This document shows, in pieces, positions 51,830-60,930 of a stretch of 64,000 nt of DNA. Numbering within the stretch: position 1 is the first letter of the stretch; the number at the start of each line of letters is the position of its first letter. Below the pieces are notes generated by a model. It saw nothing but the letters and a program-made list of their open reading frames with translations, was not told where the DNA came from and did not search any database. Origin of the DNA: Phycisphaerae bacterium (GTDB lineage: Bacteria > Planctomycetota > Phycisphaerae > Sedimentisphaerales > Sedimentisphaeraceae); the NCBI GenBank assembly GCA_027078365.1, contig JALWYQ010000043.1:31513-95512 (forward strand), read 5' to 3'. The position numbers and the translations under genes are program-made.

Positions 51830-52342
51830 CTACTTTGGGTTTACCACCATAATCATACGCCTACCTTGCAGAATTGGTGGTCTCTCAGGTTTACAAACAT
51901 CTTCAAGAGCATCTAGAATACTGAGCATAAGTTCACGGCCATGGTCTGCATGCATCATTTCGCGGCCTCTAAAACGCAACGTAAATTGAACTTTATGCCC
52001 TTTCTGCAAGAACTTACGAGCCATGTTAACCTTAATATTCTTATCGTTTTCTCCAATCTCAGGACGTAAACGAATTTCCTTTAGGGTGATGGTGTGCTGT
52101 TTCTTCTGAGAAAGCTTGATTTTGCGTTTTTGTTGGTACAAGAACTTCCCGTAATCCATAATCCTACATACAGGCGGCTCCGCATTCGGAGAAACCTCAA
52201 CGAGGTCAAGCCCTGCTTCAATTGCTAAGTTCATAGCCTCACGGGTATCTATAATACCAACTTGATTGTTGTCCTGATCAATCACCCTTACTTCTTTCGC
52301 ACGTATTTGGTGATTGATATTGTGCTTTTGTTCCTTGCTAAT
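51830..52342 (-). CDS. infC: Translation initiation factor IF-3, with an AUU start codon
   Basis: IF-3 prevents premature subunit joining and proofs the start codon. The conserved N-terminus INHQIRAKEVRVIDQDNNQVGIIDTREAM continues upstream of the first GTG. The only in-frame ATG/GTG/TTG before 52285 would have to lie above an in-frame stop, so none is usable. An ATT at 52340-52342 is preceded by AAAGG seven bases upstream and gives a 170-residue protein. AUU start codons are classic for infC and allow autoregulation. Core motifs YGKFLYQQKRK, KEIRLRPEIGENDKNIKVNMARKFL and TLRFRGREMMH are intact. Confidence 0.95.
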   Translation of the reverse strand: MSKEQKHNINHQIRAKEVRVIDQDNNQVGIIDTREAMNLAIEAGLDLVEVSPNAEPPVCRIMDYGKFLYQQKRKIKLSQKKQHTITLKEIRLRPEIGENDKNIKVNMARKFLQKGHKVQFTLRFRGREMMHADHGRELMLSILDALEDVCKPERPPILQGRRMIMVVNPK

Positions 52343-52410
52343 AACTAAACCTTTCTAATCTTCTTTTTTAGTTTCTCTACCGTATAACGATTTATCGGCA
52401 GTATTTAGAG

Positions 52411-54333
52411 TTACCATAAAGTAACATCTAAATCTCTGCTGTCAACTTTTGCTTTTAAAGCGGCTATAAATTCACTAGTTTTCATTGTTTTATTTTCCTT
52501 AACGCCCCTAATTCTCACATTTACCATGTCATCTTGAGACTCTTTAGGACCAACAACTAGCATATATGGCAACTTATCGCCGTGACCACGAGCAATTTTA
52601 ACTCCAATCTTGTCGTCACTAATATCAACTGAGCTTCTCAAACCAGCTTCTTTAAGGGTTAATCGCAATTTTTCAGCATAATCATTACTTTTTTCGCTAA
52701 TAGGTAATATTCTCACATGCTCTGGCGCTAACCATGGTGGCATAGAACCTGCATAGTGCTCGATTAAGATACCCATAAATCTTTCAAGCGACCCAAGTAT
52801 TGCTCGGTGCAACATCACTGGTGTTTTTTCAGTGTTGTCTTTATCTGTATAAGAAAGCTCAAATCTTTGTGGCATTGAGAAGTCTAGCTGGATAGTTCCA
52901 AGTTGCCAACTTCTACCAATGCAGTCCTCGATATGGAAATCTATCTTAGGACCATAGAAAGCTCCGTCACCTTCGTTGATTACAAAATCCATCTTCTTGG
53001 TTTCAAGTGCATTCTGCAGTGATTTTGTGGCAATATCCCATATTTCATCAGAACCGATATGTTTTTCTGGTTTTGTTGAAAGTTCAACATGGAAGTCTTT
53101 AAAACCAAAAGCTCCATAGATATCATAAATTAGATTAATAACGTCAACCACTTCCGACTCAATCTGCTCAGGTGTGCAGAATATGTGTGCGTCATCTTGA
53201 GTAAATTGCCTTACCCTTACCAAACCATGCAACGAACCGCTAGCTTCAAAGCGATGAACCAGACCAAGTTCTGCCACGCGCATTGGCAATTCTTTGTACG
53301 AATGACGCGAAGAGTTGTAAACCAAGCACCCTCCAGGGCAGTTCATAGGCTTTATAGCATAGTTAACATCATCAGCGGTGGTAAAATACATGTTCTCTTT
53401 GTAGTTATCCCAATGGCCGCTTTTGTGCCACAGTGCCTCATTTAGCATGATAGGAGTTTTGATTTCTGCATATTCGTATTTATCGTGAATCTCTTTCCAG
53501 AATTTGATGATACTATTCCAAATAATCATTCCTTTTGGATGCAAGAAAGCAAACCCTGGCCCCTCGTCGTGAAAGCTGAATAAGTCTAATTGCTTGCCGA
53601 GAACACGGTGGTCACGTTTTTTAGCTTCTTCAAGTCTTGTTAGATAAGCCTTCAAGTCTTTCTTGTTTGCCCAGGCCGTACCATAGACTCTCTGAAGCAT
53701 CTTTTGACTAGAATCACCATGCCAATACGCTCCGGCAACGCTCATTATCTTAAAACTGCCAATTTTGCCTGTTGATGGAACATGCGGACCGCGGCATAAA
53801 TCTTCAAAGCCATTTTCTCCATGAGAGTAGAAGCTAAGTACATCTGAGTTTGCTCTGTTGATGTTATCAACTTTGTATTTATCTCCTTTAACCCTTTCAA
53901 TGGCTTGAGCCTTGTTGCACTGCGTACGTACAAATGACGTATCTGCATCGGAGATTTCTTTCATCTTGGCTTCAATTTTTTCGAAGTCTTCAGGTCTAAT
54001 TGGCGTATCTAAATCTATATCGTAGTAAAATCCATCACGCACACACGGACCATAAACCAATTTCGCCTCTGGCCAGATGCTGCATATGGCTTCTGCCATA
54101 ACGTGTGCGCAGCTATGCCGCATAAGCTCTAAACCTTCTGCGTCGCGTGCGGTGATTACTCTGAGCTCAACATCTGATGTTAGTTTTGTAGATAAATCAA
54201 CCATCTCACCATTGATTTGCGCCGCTAGAGCAGCCTTAGCCAAACCAGGACCTATCATCTCTATCGCTTCTAAGATGGTAGCACCGTCGGAGACTTCCAA
54301 TACTTTGCCATCAGGCAGTTTAACTTTTACCAT
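52411..54333 (-). CDS. thrS: Threonyl-tRNA synthetase
   Basis: ThrS charges tRNA-Thr. The 640-residue enzyme has, in order: an N-terminal TGS domain (VKVKLPDGKVLEVSDGATI), the editing domain (MRHSCAHVMAEAI with H-x-x-x-H, later DLCRGPHVPSTGKI), and the class-II core (MNCPGGCLVYNSSRHSYKELPMRVAELG, FTQDDAHIFCTPEQI). It ends with a C-terminal anticodon-binding domain. It is upstream of infC by 68 bp, the normal order. No T-box-like leader is seen in the 94-bp gap above it. Confidence 0.98.
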   Translation of the reverse strand: MVKVKLPDGKVLEVSDGATILEAIEMIGPGLAKAALAAQINGEMVDLSTKLTSDVELRVITARDAEGLELMRHSCAHVMAEAICSIWPEAKLVYGPCVRDGFYYDIDLDTPIRPEDFEKIEAKMKEISDADTSFVRTQCNKAQAIERVKGDKYKVDNINRANSDVLSFYSHGENGFEDLCRGPHVPSTGKIGSFKIMSVAGAYWHGDSSQKMLQRVYGTAWANKKDLKAYLTRLEEAKKRDHRVLGKQLDLFSFHDEGPGFAFLHPKGMIIWNSIIKFWKEIHDKYEYAEIKTPIMLNEALWHKSGHWDNYKENMYFTTADDVNYAIKPMNCPGGCLVYNSSRHSYKELPMRVAELGLVHRFEASGSLHGLVRVRQFTQDDAHIFCTPEQIESEVVDVINLIYDIYGAFGFKDFHVELSTKPEKHIGSDEIWDIATKSLQNALETKKMDFVINEGDGAFYGPKIDFHIEDCIGRSWQLGTIQLDFSMPQRFELSYTDKDNTEKTPVMLHRAILGSLERFMGILIEHYAGSMPPWLAPEHVRILPISEKSNDYAEKLRLTLKEAGLRSSVDISDDKIGVKIARGHGDKLPYMLVVGPKESQDDMVNVRIRGVKENKTMKTSEFIAALKAKVDSRDLDVTLW

Positions 54334-54427
54334 TATTTATAACGCTTTCTGCTGAAAAACTTTTATATCAGTATTACTCAAAAACTCTAATTTAAGACTG
54401 CTAGGATATAGTAGCCCCCTAAAAAAG

Positions 54428-55075
54428 TCAAGCGAGTAAGTCTATTAGCTCCATAGGTTTATTGATGATATAGTCAGGCTCTTGCGACTTTAATTGCTCA
54501 AGAGAACGCAAACCCCATGTAACGGCTACGGATTTAATACCGCTAGCTTTAGCCGTTTTGATATCGACGTCTGAATCTCCAACGAACAAGGTCTCATCTG
54601 GGCTAGCACCACAGCTACGCATAATATCAAGTGTTACTTGCGGCGCTGGCTTTATAGCGATGCCATCTTTAGCCCCCCTGATACTGCAAAAAAAGCCTTT
54701 GCCAAAAATCTCTTCTACAATACCGACAGCTAAATACTCGTCCTTATTTGTTTCAACGGCAACCTCAATTTCTCTCTCTTTAATCAAGGCAAGCATTTCG
54801 TCAATCTGGTCAAATGCTGCCGTATTTACAAGATAGTTTTCCCTGTAGTAGCTAAGCATCTCGCGCATTACATCGTCGATAAGTTCTTGTTTATCTTCTG
54901 GCAATGCTTGGGAACAAAACCAACGCAAACCGTGCCCTACCATCGCTCTACACTCATCAGAACTGTGCGTAGGCATCGAATATTTTGCCAGAGCATAATT
55001 CATAGCAACGGATAAATCCTCGATACTATCAACGAGAGTGCCGTCTAGGTCAAAAATAATTAGCTTTACTTGCAT
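54428..55075 (-). CDS. gph: Phosphoglycolate phosphatase-like HAD hydrolase
   Basis: The 215-residue protein has HAD motif I LIIFDLDGTLVDSIEDL, a C1 cap, motif II VAVETNKDEY, motif III Lys in IKPAPQVTLDIM, and motif IV FVGDSDVDIKTAKASG. The size and cap region fit Gph/PGP enzymes, which hydrolyse 2-phosphoglycolate. Related family members use other phosphates. It lies alone between thrS and the Mla-type operon. Confidence 0.85.
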   Translation of the reverse strand: MQVKLIIFDLDGTLVDSIEDLSVAMNYALAKYSMPTHSSDECRAMVGHGLRWFCSQALPEDKQELIDDVMREMLSYYRENYLVNTAAFDQIDEMLALIKEREIEVAVETNKDEYLAVGIVEEIFGKGFFCSIRGAKDGIAIKPAPQVTLDIMRSCGASPDETLFVGDSDVDIKTAKASGIKSVAVTWGLRSLEQLKSQEPDYIINKPMELIDLLA

Positions 55076-55165
55076 CTATAACTCCTTCTTGTACGCCTGT
55101 TTCATAATTGCTAGGGCGTAGCCTAGCATAGACTACCTTACTTGGCAATCATAAAGAGTGGCCAA

Positions 55166-55212
55166 ATAAAAAGCCCACGATTTACTCTTATCACAAAGCA
55201 AATCATGGGCTT
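55166..55212 (-). terminator. Intrinsic terminator after the Mla-type operon
   Basis: On the minus strand AAGCCCATGATTTGC pairs with GTAAATCGTGGGCTT (one G-U) and is followed by TTTTTATTT. It is 32 bp after the last gene of the operon. Confidence 0.8.
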
Positions 55213-55243
55213 GTCAAAATTAACTCTACAAGATTACTTTAGG

Positions 55244-55849
55244 TTATAGATTTTTCTGTAAGTCTTTCTCTAGCTGAGTCAATATTTGCTTGATAGATTC
55301 ATTGTAAGCATCAACTAATGATTCAATAGAATTGTCTTTTGCCGCAGAAGACACTTCGTAGGTCTTAGAGAAAAGAACCGATTTATCAGATAATTTAATG
55401 ACAAAGAACCGAATTCTTACAGTCGCCTTTGGATTATCTTTATTTTCAAAATCACCATACAGTGCAAGGAGATTACCCTCTAACATCTCTGTCGCATCGG
55501 TATAGGTACCCGATTCTAATACCAGTTTGAATACTCCAGAATCAGATAGCCATTTACGTGTTATCTGTGTTAACATATCATCAGGTGCTACGAGAAATCT
55601 ATTGTAAAAATCAGTTTCATATTCAGACTTAGCAATTCTATAAACAAACGACTTATCTGCATAGAGTTCACTGCTGTTAAAGCTCTGGATCGCAAGAATA
55701 ATATCTTTACTATCCTTAACAACCGGCAAATCTCGGTCTGCTTGAAGCACAAAATTCCTCTGATTATAATTAGCCCTATTGCCCATACAACCAGTCAAGA
55801 ACATTGAAATTGACGCTGCCACAAATAATATAATCACTTTGGCTTTCAT
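55244..55849 (-). CDS. ABC-transport auxiliary lipoprotein (PqiC/YmbA-like) of the Mla-type operon
   Basis: The 201-residue protein has a lipoprotein signal peptide with lipobox (ISMFLTGCMGNRANYNQ). The body shows the ABC_trans_aux pattern: FVLQADRDLPVVKDSKDIILAIQSFNSSELYADKSFVYRIAKSEYETDFYNRFLVAPDDMLTQITRKWLSDSGVF. It should sit in the outer or inner membrane, facing the periplasm, as a partner of the MCE protein upstream. Its start overlaps the MCE gene stop by 4 bp (ATGA). Such proteins pair with MlaD-like proteins in lipid transport. Confidence 0.85.
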   Translation of the reverse strand: MKAKVIILFVAASISMFLTGCMGNRANYNQRNFVLQADRDLPVVKDSKDIILAIQSFNSSELYADKSFVYRIAKSEYETDFYNRFLVAPDDMLTQITRKWLSDSGVFKLVLESGTYTDATEMLEGNLLALYGDFENKDNPKATVRIRFFVIKLSDKSVLFSKTYEVSSAAKDNSIESLVDAYNESIKQILTQLEKDLQKNL

Positions 55850-56715
55850 TTAACTACCTCCGATTTTTTAGGTGGTTGACTAAAGATTATCTCTGAAGGA
55901 TGTTCTTTGAGCTTCTGAGTTAATTCCTTTACATCATCTGAAATCAATCTAATATTACGCAAGAATTTATCCACATCGGCACTTCTATTAGCCGTTTGAC
56001 GATCAATTCTTTCAAGAATATCGTTGAGATTTGCTAGAACTTCAGCGAAATTCGCTCTCTTGGTTTTATCGTCTGGATTGTTTAGCAACAATCTCATTTC
56101 AATCAGCAATTTATTTGCATTGTCTGCCAAATCTTTAACATCAATCTCTTCAAGTTTCACCAAAATTTTATCAACAGAATCCTTCATCGTATCAAAAGTT
56201 CCTGGCGCTGAAGGAATGTACTTATGCTGTGGTTGCCAGCTAAACTCTAAGGTAGGAAAACGCTTAGGGTCGAGGAAAACTCCTTCTAAATATGCCTGAC
56301 CAGTTAGAATATTTGAAGAAAGCCTAAGCCTTAGACCTTGCTTAACTAAGTTATCAAGACGAACTGATCTTTGTTCATGTGTGAGAGAGCCAACTCTCTT
56401 TTCAGCGTCTTCTGCACTCATAGAGCATACAACTCTAATATATCTTTCGTATTTAGACGCACCGGTTGTATCTCTAGCTATATCATACACAGCAGAGGCA
56501 AATTCAATACTCTCAACCTGACCAATTCTAACACCCATCGACTCAACAGGTGCACCGACTGTAAGGCCTGTAACGGGAGTGTCAAAGTATGTCTCGAAAT
56601 AAATCTTATCACTCGTGAAAAGACCTGCGCCCCATATGATAATAGCTATCACAAAAAGAACCACCGAGACTAGGAAGAAAGACCCTATTTTGAAATAATT
56701 TGCCTTTTCGCTCAT
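55846..56715 (-). CDS. mlaD: MCE-domain lipid-transport protein (MlaD-like)
   Basis: MlaD-type proteins make a periplasmic hexameric ring that conveys phospholipids between membranes. The 289-residue protein has a single N-terminal membrane anchor (YFKIGSFFLVSVVLFVIAIIIWGAGL) and an MCE domain (~38-135: FETYFDTPVTGLTVGAPVESMGVRIGQVESIEF). A C-terminal helical tail follows (NANKLLIEMRLLLNNPDDKTKRANFAEVLANLNDILERI). It lies between MlaF and the lipoprotein gene. Confidence 0.92.
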   Translation of the reverse strand: MSEKANYFKIGSFFLVSVVLFVIAIIIWGAGLFTSDKIYFETYFDTPVTGLTVGAPVESMGVRIGQVESIEFASAVYDIARDTTGASKYERYIRVVCSMSAEDAEKRVGSLTHEQRSVRLDNLVKQGLRLRLSSNILTGQAYLEGVFLDPKRFPTLEFSWQPQHKYIPSAPGTFDTMKDSVDKILVKLEEIDVKDLADNANKLLIEMRLLLNNPDDKTKRANFAEVLANLNDILERIDRQTANRSADVDKFLRNIRLISDDVKELTQKLKEHPSEIIFSQPPKKSEVVK

Positions 56716-56785
56716 TTTATTCCCCGTCTATAAAATAATTCGTTTTTTTAAAAAGTCCAAACATAAAGAACTCTCAAGGACTCCA

Positions 56786-57541
56786 TTAAGATTCTCTATT
56801 AAAAAACTGCCTCACCCACGGATTGTCACTGTTATCTCGCAAGTAATCTGGCTTTCCTGTTGCAATGATTGATTTTGTGTTTTTATCAAGCATTACAACC
56901 CTATCTGCAACTTTGTATATGCTAGGCAACTCATGCGTAACAATCACAAACGTAATACCAAGATTTCTGGAGAGCTCAATTATTAAATCATCTAGTTGCG
57001 ATGAAGTGATTGGGTCTAAGCCTGCAGATGGTTCATCAAGAAAAAGAATTTTAGGATCCAACGCCATTGCTCTAGCGATAGCCGCCCTTTTTTTCATACC
57101 ACCACTTATTTCGGAAGGCATTTTATGCTCACTTCCATCTAGGCTTACAACTTTAAGCCTCATTCTCGCTATAAACTCCATAGCATCTTTAGGCAGGTCT
57201 GTGTATTCCTCGAGAACCAAGCATATGTTTTCTAGCAGATTCATAGATCCAAAGAGAGCTCCGTTTTGGTACATAACACCAATTCCCTTTAGAATTTCTA
57301 TCCTGTCTTGCCCCTTAGCTGTAACAATGTCTTTACCATCAATAAAGACCCTCCCAGAGACAGGAGGCAACAAACCCATCATATGCTTCATCAAGGTACT
57401 CTTGCCACAACCTGAACCACCGAGTATTACAAAAATCTCACCCTTCTTAACTTCAAAGTTCACATCTTTGATAATCGCAACATCACCATAACCAGCGGTG
57501 AGATTTTCAACCTTTATTATTGTATTAGAATTCTCGCTCAT
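56786..57541 (-). CDS. mlaF: ABC transporter ATP-binding protein (MlaF-like)
   Basis: The 251-residue ATPase has Walker A GGSGCGKSTLMKHMM, a Q-loop in YQNGALFGSMNLLENICLVLEEY (the MlaF-specific Q-N-G-A-L-F), signature SGGMKKRAAIARAMAL, Walker B ILFLDEPSAGLDP and the H-loop IVTHELPSI. It should power the MlaE permease at the inner membrane. It follows the permease gene by 14 bp. Confidence 0.94.
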   Translation of the reverse strand: MSENSNTIIKVENLTAGYGDVAIIKDVNFEVKKGEIFVILGGSGCGKSTLMKHMMGLLPPVSGRVFIDGKDIVTAKGQDRIEILKGIGVMYQNGALFGSMNLLENICLVLEEYTDLPKDAMEFIARMRLKVVSLDGSEHKMPSEISGGMKKRAAIARAMALDPKILFLDEPSAGLDPITSSQLDDLIIELSRNLGITFVIVTHELPSIYKVADRVVMLDKNTKSIIATGKPDYLRDNSDNPWVRQFFNRES

Positions 57542-57555
57542 CTTAGAGGTTCCCT

Positions 57556-58671
57556 TTATATGCCTACATAATAATAGACAACGGCAAATACACCATCGAG
57601 AAAGATTATAGCAATAATGCTACTAACAACCGATTTAGTTGCAGAATCTCCAACGGCACTAGCTCCAGTTGCTGTTTGCAGACCTCTAAAACAACCAATA
57701 CCTGCTATAACCAACCCGAATACCAAAGTCTTGGCTAGACCGCCAGCTAAATCTCCTAGCGTTGCTGCTTCCTGGATTCTATTGAGATAAACAATAGGAG
57801 AAAAACCCAAAGATAGCATAACTAAACCGCAACCGATTAATCCAAGTAAGAGATTAAACATTGTCAGCAATGGCATCATAAAAATACCAGATAGCATTCT
57901 TGGTACGGCTAAGTATTTAATTGGATCAATTCCCATTGTTACCAAGGCATCAATCTCTTCATTTACTTTCATAGTTCCTATCTCAGCTGCATAAGCCGAA
58001 CCACTTCTCGCTGCAAAAATAATTGCTGTAATAAGGGGGCCAAGCTCTCTAAAGAGTGAGATTACAATGAGGTCAGCTACATATATCTGCGCGCCAAACT
58101 GTTGCATTGCTATCGCAGACTGAAAAGAAAGAATCACACCTATGAGAAAACCAAGCAGGCAAGTTATTCCTACCGCATTTGCACCACTTTTTTCTGCGAT
58201 TAGAAATGTATCAGACCATTTTAGTGAGCTAGGTCTTATGAACGCAGCAAGAAGCTTTGAGAGCAACTCGCCTAGAAAACTGATTTCTGCCTTCGTATCG
58301 TTTAGAACTCGACAACACATTCGACCTGCATTCTTAACAAACTCCAAGAAGAAATTGCCCTTTTTTGCAGTCTCACGAATAATTCCTGGATCAAATATAT
58401 TGATAAGTTGCTCAAAATCTTTGCGCAATCCAACAATAGAAAAGCGACGATTTTGTGTTTCTTGTTTTTGCTTCAATTGTAGGATTAAAGCAGCACCAGC
58501 ACCATTGCAATACTCAACACCACTTGCATCAATTTCTAAGAGCGAGGGCTTTGTACTTTCTAGCTTATTAATGCTTTCACGCCAAACTTTACTAACAAAT
58601 GCAGCGTCTAGATGACCTCTGAGAGTTATTTTTAACTCATCATTATTTGTTTTGTAGTCAATGTAAATCAT
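57556..58671 (-). CDS. mlaE: MlaE-family permease fused to an N-terminal STAS domain
   Basis: The 371-residue protein combines an N-terminal STAS domain (~1-100: LRGHLDAAFVSKVWRESINKLESTKPSLLEIDASGVEYCNGAGAALILQL) with an MlaE-type permease (~140-371). The permease has LLGFLIGVILSFQSAIAMQQFGAQIYVADLI, the ELGPLITAIIFAARSGSAYAAEIGTMKVNEEIDALVTMGIDPIKYL core and GCFRGLQTATGASAVGDSATKSVV. In E. coli the STAS partner is the separate MlaB; here it is fused. It is the first gene of a four-gene operon. Confidence 0.93.
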   Translation of the reverse strand: MIYIDYKTNNDELKITLRGHLDAAFVSKVWRESINKLESTKPSLLEIDASGVEYCNGAGAALILQLKQKQETQNRRFSIVGLRKDFEQLINIFDPGIIRETAKKGNFFLEFVKNAGRMCCRVLNDTKAEISFLGELLSKLLAAFIRPSSLKWSDTFLIAEKSGANAVGITCLLGFLIGVILSFQSAIAMQQFGAQIYVADLIVISLFRELGPLITAIIFAARSGSAYAAEIGTMKVNEEIDALVTMGIDPIKYLAVPRMLSGIFMMPLLTMFNLLLGLIGCGLVMLSLGFSPIVYLNRIQEAATLGDLAGGLAKTLVFGLVIAGIGCFRGLQTATGASAVGDSATKSVVSSIIAIIFLDGVFAVVYYYVGI

Positions 58672-58733
58672 ACTAGGCCCTTAGATTTATACTGCCATTT
58701 CAATACTGAATCTAGGCAATGCTTTCAAGAAAC

Positions 58734-58765
58734 CTAGGTAGAGACGCATAAACGCCTCTACCTAG
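58734..58765 (-). terminator. Terminator after the DUF3313 lipoprotein gene
   Basis: CTAGGTAGAG and CTCTACCTAG are 10-bp perfect arms 12 bp apart, and on the minus strand GTTTCTT follows. It lies 54 bp beyond the stop at 58819. Confidence 0.7.
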
Positions 58766-58818
58766 TTGAATAGCCATTTTGCTATATCGTTAAAACTTAC
58801 CAAGATATATCATCGATA

Positions 58819-59436
58819 CTATTTAACCTTAAGAGCCTTTTCTATCCTAGCTGCCCAGTCATCCATAATACCCTTTGCTGTACCCCAATCGCCAAGATTA
58901 GAGAATGGAACTCTACTTCCTTTGCGTGATTCAACTACGGCTGCAATCTGTTTATTTGTCAGAGAATCTACAACCTCAAACTCTAATGCTGCACCACCTA
59001 CACCAGCACCAAGCAAACTAGCCTGTGGCAACACATTCAGTGCATCAGTTTCTTTTATGTCTGTAAGAGCGATGCGCAGTCTCGCAACACCTCTACCAGG
59101 GGTAGTAACAACCTCACAACCAGAGTTTATAATCGCCTTTACAATCGCTGCGTGGAAATAGTTTGTTAAGTTTTCTAATTCTTGCGATGTTAGCTTACCA
59201 TCACTCTTTGCCTCTATAGCAGAAGCGCCTGCAAAGAAATGAACTTGAATATCATCTACGATAAACTTTTTATACGAAGACAATGCAGCTTTATCTAGAT
59301 AGCGGTAACTATCATCAGACACAGCTTTCAATTTTGAGTAATCACTGATAAAACCTGTTCTGGCTTGCTTGGCTTCATTACAACCGGTCACAAAGATAAT
59401 GCAACTTATAGCTACAACTAGAATTAACTTGTTCAT
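58819..59436 (-). CDS. DUF3313-family lipoprotein
   Basis: The 205-residue protein has a lipobox signal peptide (MNKLILVVAISCIIFVTGCNEAKQ) and the DUF3313 pattern: GFISDYSKLKAVSDDSYRYLDKAALSSYKKFIVDDIQVHF, later GVARLRIALTDI, ALEFEVVDSLTNKQIAAVVESRKGS and GIMDDWAARIEKAL. The function of the family is unknown; members are periplasmic or outer-membrane lipoproteins. It stands apart from the Mla-type operon with its own terminator. Confidence 0.85.
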   Translation of the reverse strand: MNKLILVVAISCIIFVTGCNEAKQARTGFISDYSKLKAVSDDSYRYLDKAALSSYKKFIVDDIQVHFFAGASAIEAKSDGKLTSQELENLTNYFHAAIVKAIINSGCEVVTTPGRGVARLRIALTDIKETDALNVLPQASLLGAGVGGAALEFEVVDSLTNKQIAAVVESRKGSRVPFSNLGDWGTAKGIMDDWAARIEKALKVK

Positions 59437-59979
59437 TTGAATTCTCCTTTAAAATAATTTCTTTCTCAAACACCATATGTTAGAATCGAATAATCCCTAT
59501 TCACGTCAAGCACTCTAGTCTTTAATCGACCAGATAACTCTATTGACGATACTTTATCTTCCATGTTAAATGAACAAGGACAATACTAACTCAAACTTTC
59601 TCGAATAAACCACCTACATCTATAGCGACTTTTTTAGTGCACATTCGAAGCAAATAAAATAGAGCAAACCGGCAACTAACCACAAAGAAACCGCCGCATA
59701 CTCCGAAAAGGCCACCACAAAAAACAAGATGGTTGACTAATTGATTTTACATGCATTAACATATAGTAGCAAGAAAGAAAATTTTTATGCCAAAGCAAAA
59801 ATCACTTGGTTATTTGAACTAAATAAAGTATCTTAGAGCCTGAATTCATGTGGTTGGTTAGGCGGTCTTTGCCAAATTGTGTTTGGAAAGATTTCAGTGC
59901 ACCCCAAACACACAGCAACTACTATAAAGATAGAAATTTTACTACAATAGCAATCTGTAAGAAATAGTTGGGAGTTGGT
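59437..59979 (+). other. Gene-free interval with two candidate promoters
   Basis: TTGACG (59543-59548) and TTAAAT (59566-59571) are 17 bp apart on the plus strand. A second pair, TTGACT (59733-59738) and TTAACA (59756-59761), is also 17 bp apart. Either could drive the FHA gene. No terminator, hairpin or gene was recognised in between. Confidence 0.4.
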
Positions 59980-60411
59980 ATGGAAGTTTGCTTAGTTATG
60001 ATTAAAAGTAGTGGAGAAGCAAGGGTTTTCTCTCTACCAAGTACCGTAACGGTTATCGGCAGAAGAAGAGATTGCGATTTGTGTATACCTTTGATGGTCA
60101 TTTCAAGACGCCACTGCGAATTCAACCAAGATGAAGGCAAGCTCCACTTGCGTGATTTAAAATCTAGAAATGGTGTTTTTCTCAATTCTAAACAAATCGA
60201 GTCTTGCGAAGTAGTAGCTGGCGATGTTGTTTCAATTGGCCCTATTAACTTTGTTGTTCAGATTGACGGCAAACCTACTCTAGAGGAAATAGCGGCCAAG
60301 CAAACTCTAAGCGAGCCGTTAGATAGTGCAAAACAGCTCAGCCACGAACAGGAGCTCGACGCAACAACAGAAGGCTTTTCAGAGCCAGATCTTTCATCAT
60401 TTAAACAATAG
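59980..60411 (+). CDS. Small FHA-domain protein
   Basis: FHA domains bind phosphothreonine peptides. The ATG at 59980 has GGGAG five to six bases upstream and is chosen over a TTG at 59968. The 143-residue protein has the full FHA motif: VTVIGRRRDCDLCIP (G-R), MVISRRHCEF (S-x-x-H), LKSRNGVFLN (N-G). A short acidic tail without a known domain follows (from ~90). It has no membrane helix. It is not beside a Ser/Thr kinase or a secretion locus here, so the partner is unknown. Confidence 0.9.
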   Translation: MEVCLVMIKSSGEARVFSLPSTVTVIGRRRDCDLCIPLMVISRRHCEFNQDEGKLHLRDLKSRNGVFLNSKQIESCEVVAGDVVSIGPINFVVQIDGKPTLEEIAAKQTLSEPLDSAKQLSHEQELDATTEGFSEPDLSSFKQ

Positions 60412-60745
60412 TACGTCAGTGGTTGGTGGTTGGTATCTCCAAGCGTTAATAAACGACCATCCGCGATACAGTCCCACCGTCTCCTTAATTCCCTATTGCA
60501 GCACTTTTACCCTTTGCGTTAATTAAAAGGAAAAAGAACGAACATCCTGCATTTAAGACAGTAGTAGCAACTAAAAGAACCATCCAATAACAATCAGTCG
60601 CAAATTTCTTTTAGAAAGGATCTTCCTTAAGAAATACTGTCGCATAAAATCATTGTGAACTAAAAAACATTTCTCAGGCAAAAGCCCTCTACGCTATCAG
60701 GAACAACGATTAATCCCTCCAAGACACATACAATACGACATTTAA

Positions 60746-60774
60746 TTGAGTTAAGGTAGGCTTTATGGTAGAAT
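60746..60774 (+). promoter_or_regulatory. Sigma-70-type promoter of the leader at 60776
   Basis: TTGAGT and TAGAAT lie exactly 17 bp apart, predicting a start near 60780. The rest of 60412-60745 holds nothing identifiable. Confidence 0.65.
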
Positions 60775-60775
60775 C

Positions 60776-60886
60776 CTAGGCATTATCGAGCCTAGAAGTA
60801 TATTCGGCAGAGGTTGACCGAGTTAAGCGAGTTAATCAAAGTGACATACTGCACACTCATAGTAATGTTGCTATGAGTGTTTTTTT
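60776..60886 (+). ncRNA. Structured leader or small RNA ending in an intrinsic terminator
   Basis: CTAGGC (60776-60781) pairs with GCCTAG (60790-60795). GCAG (60807-60810) can pair with CTGC (60849-60852). A terminator, ACACTCATAG/CTATGAGTGT around 8 nt with seven T residues (60853-60886), closes the unit. The secreted-protein gene begins only 45 bp later, so this may be an attenuator for it or an independent small RNA. I do not recognise a riboswitch class. Confidence 0.5.
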
Positions 60887-60930
60887 GCGCATATACATTT
60901 TTAAGAAAACAAAAAAGAACCGGAGTAAAA

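Noticed and set aside
59850..59880. GGCGGTCTTTGCC as a second sigma-54 promoter
   Set aside because: The GG and GC elements are spaced 8 bp rather than 10 bp apart.
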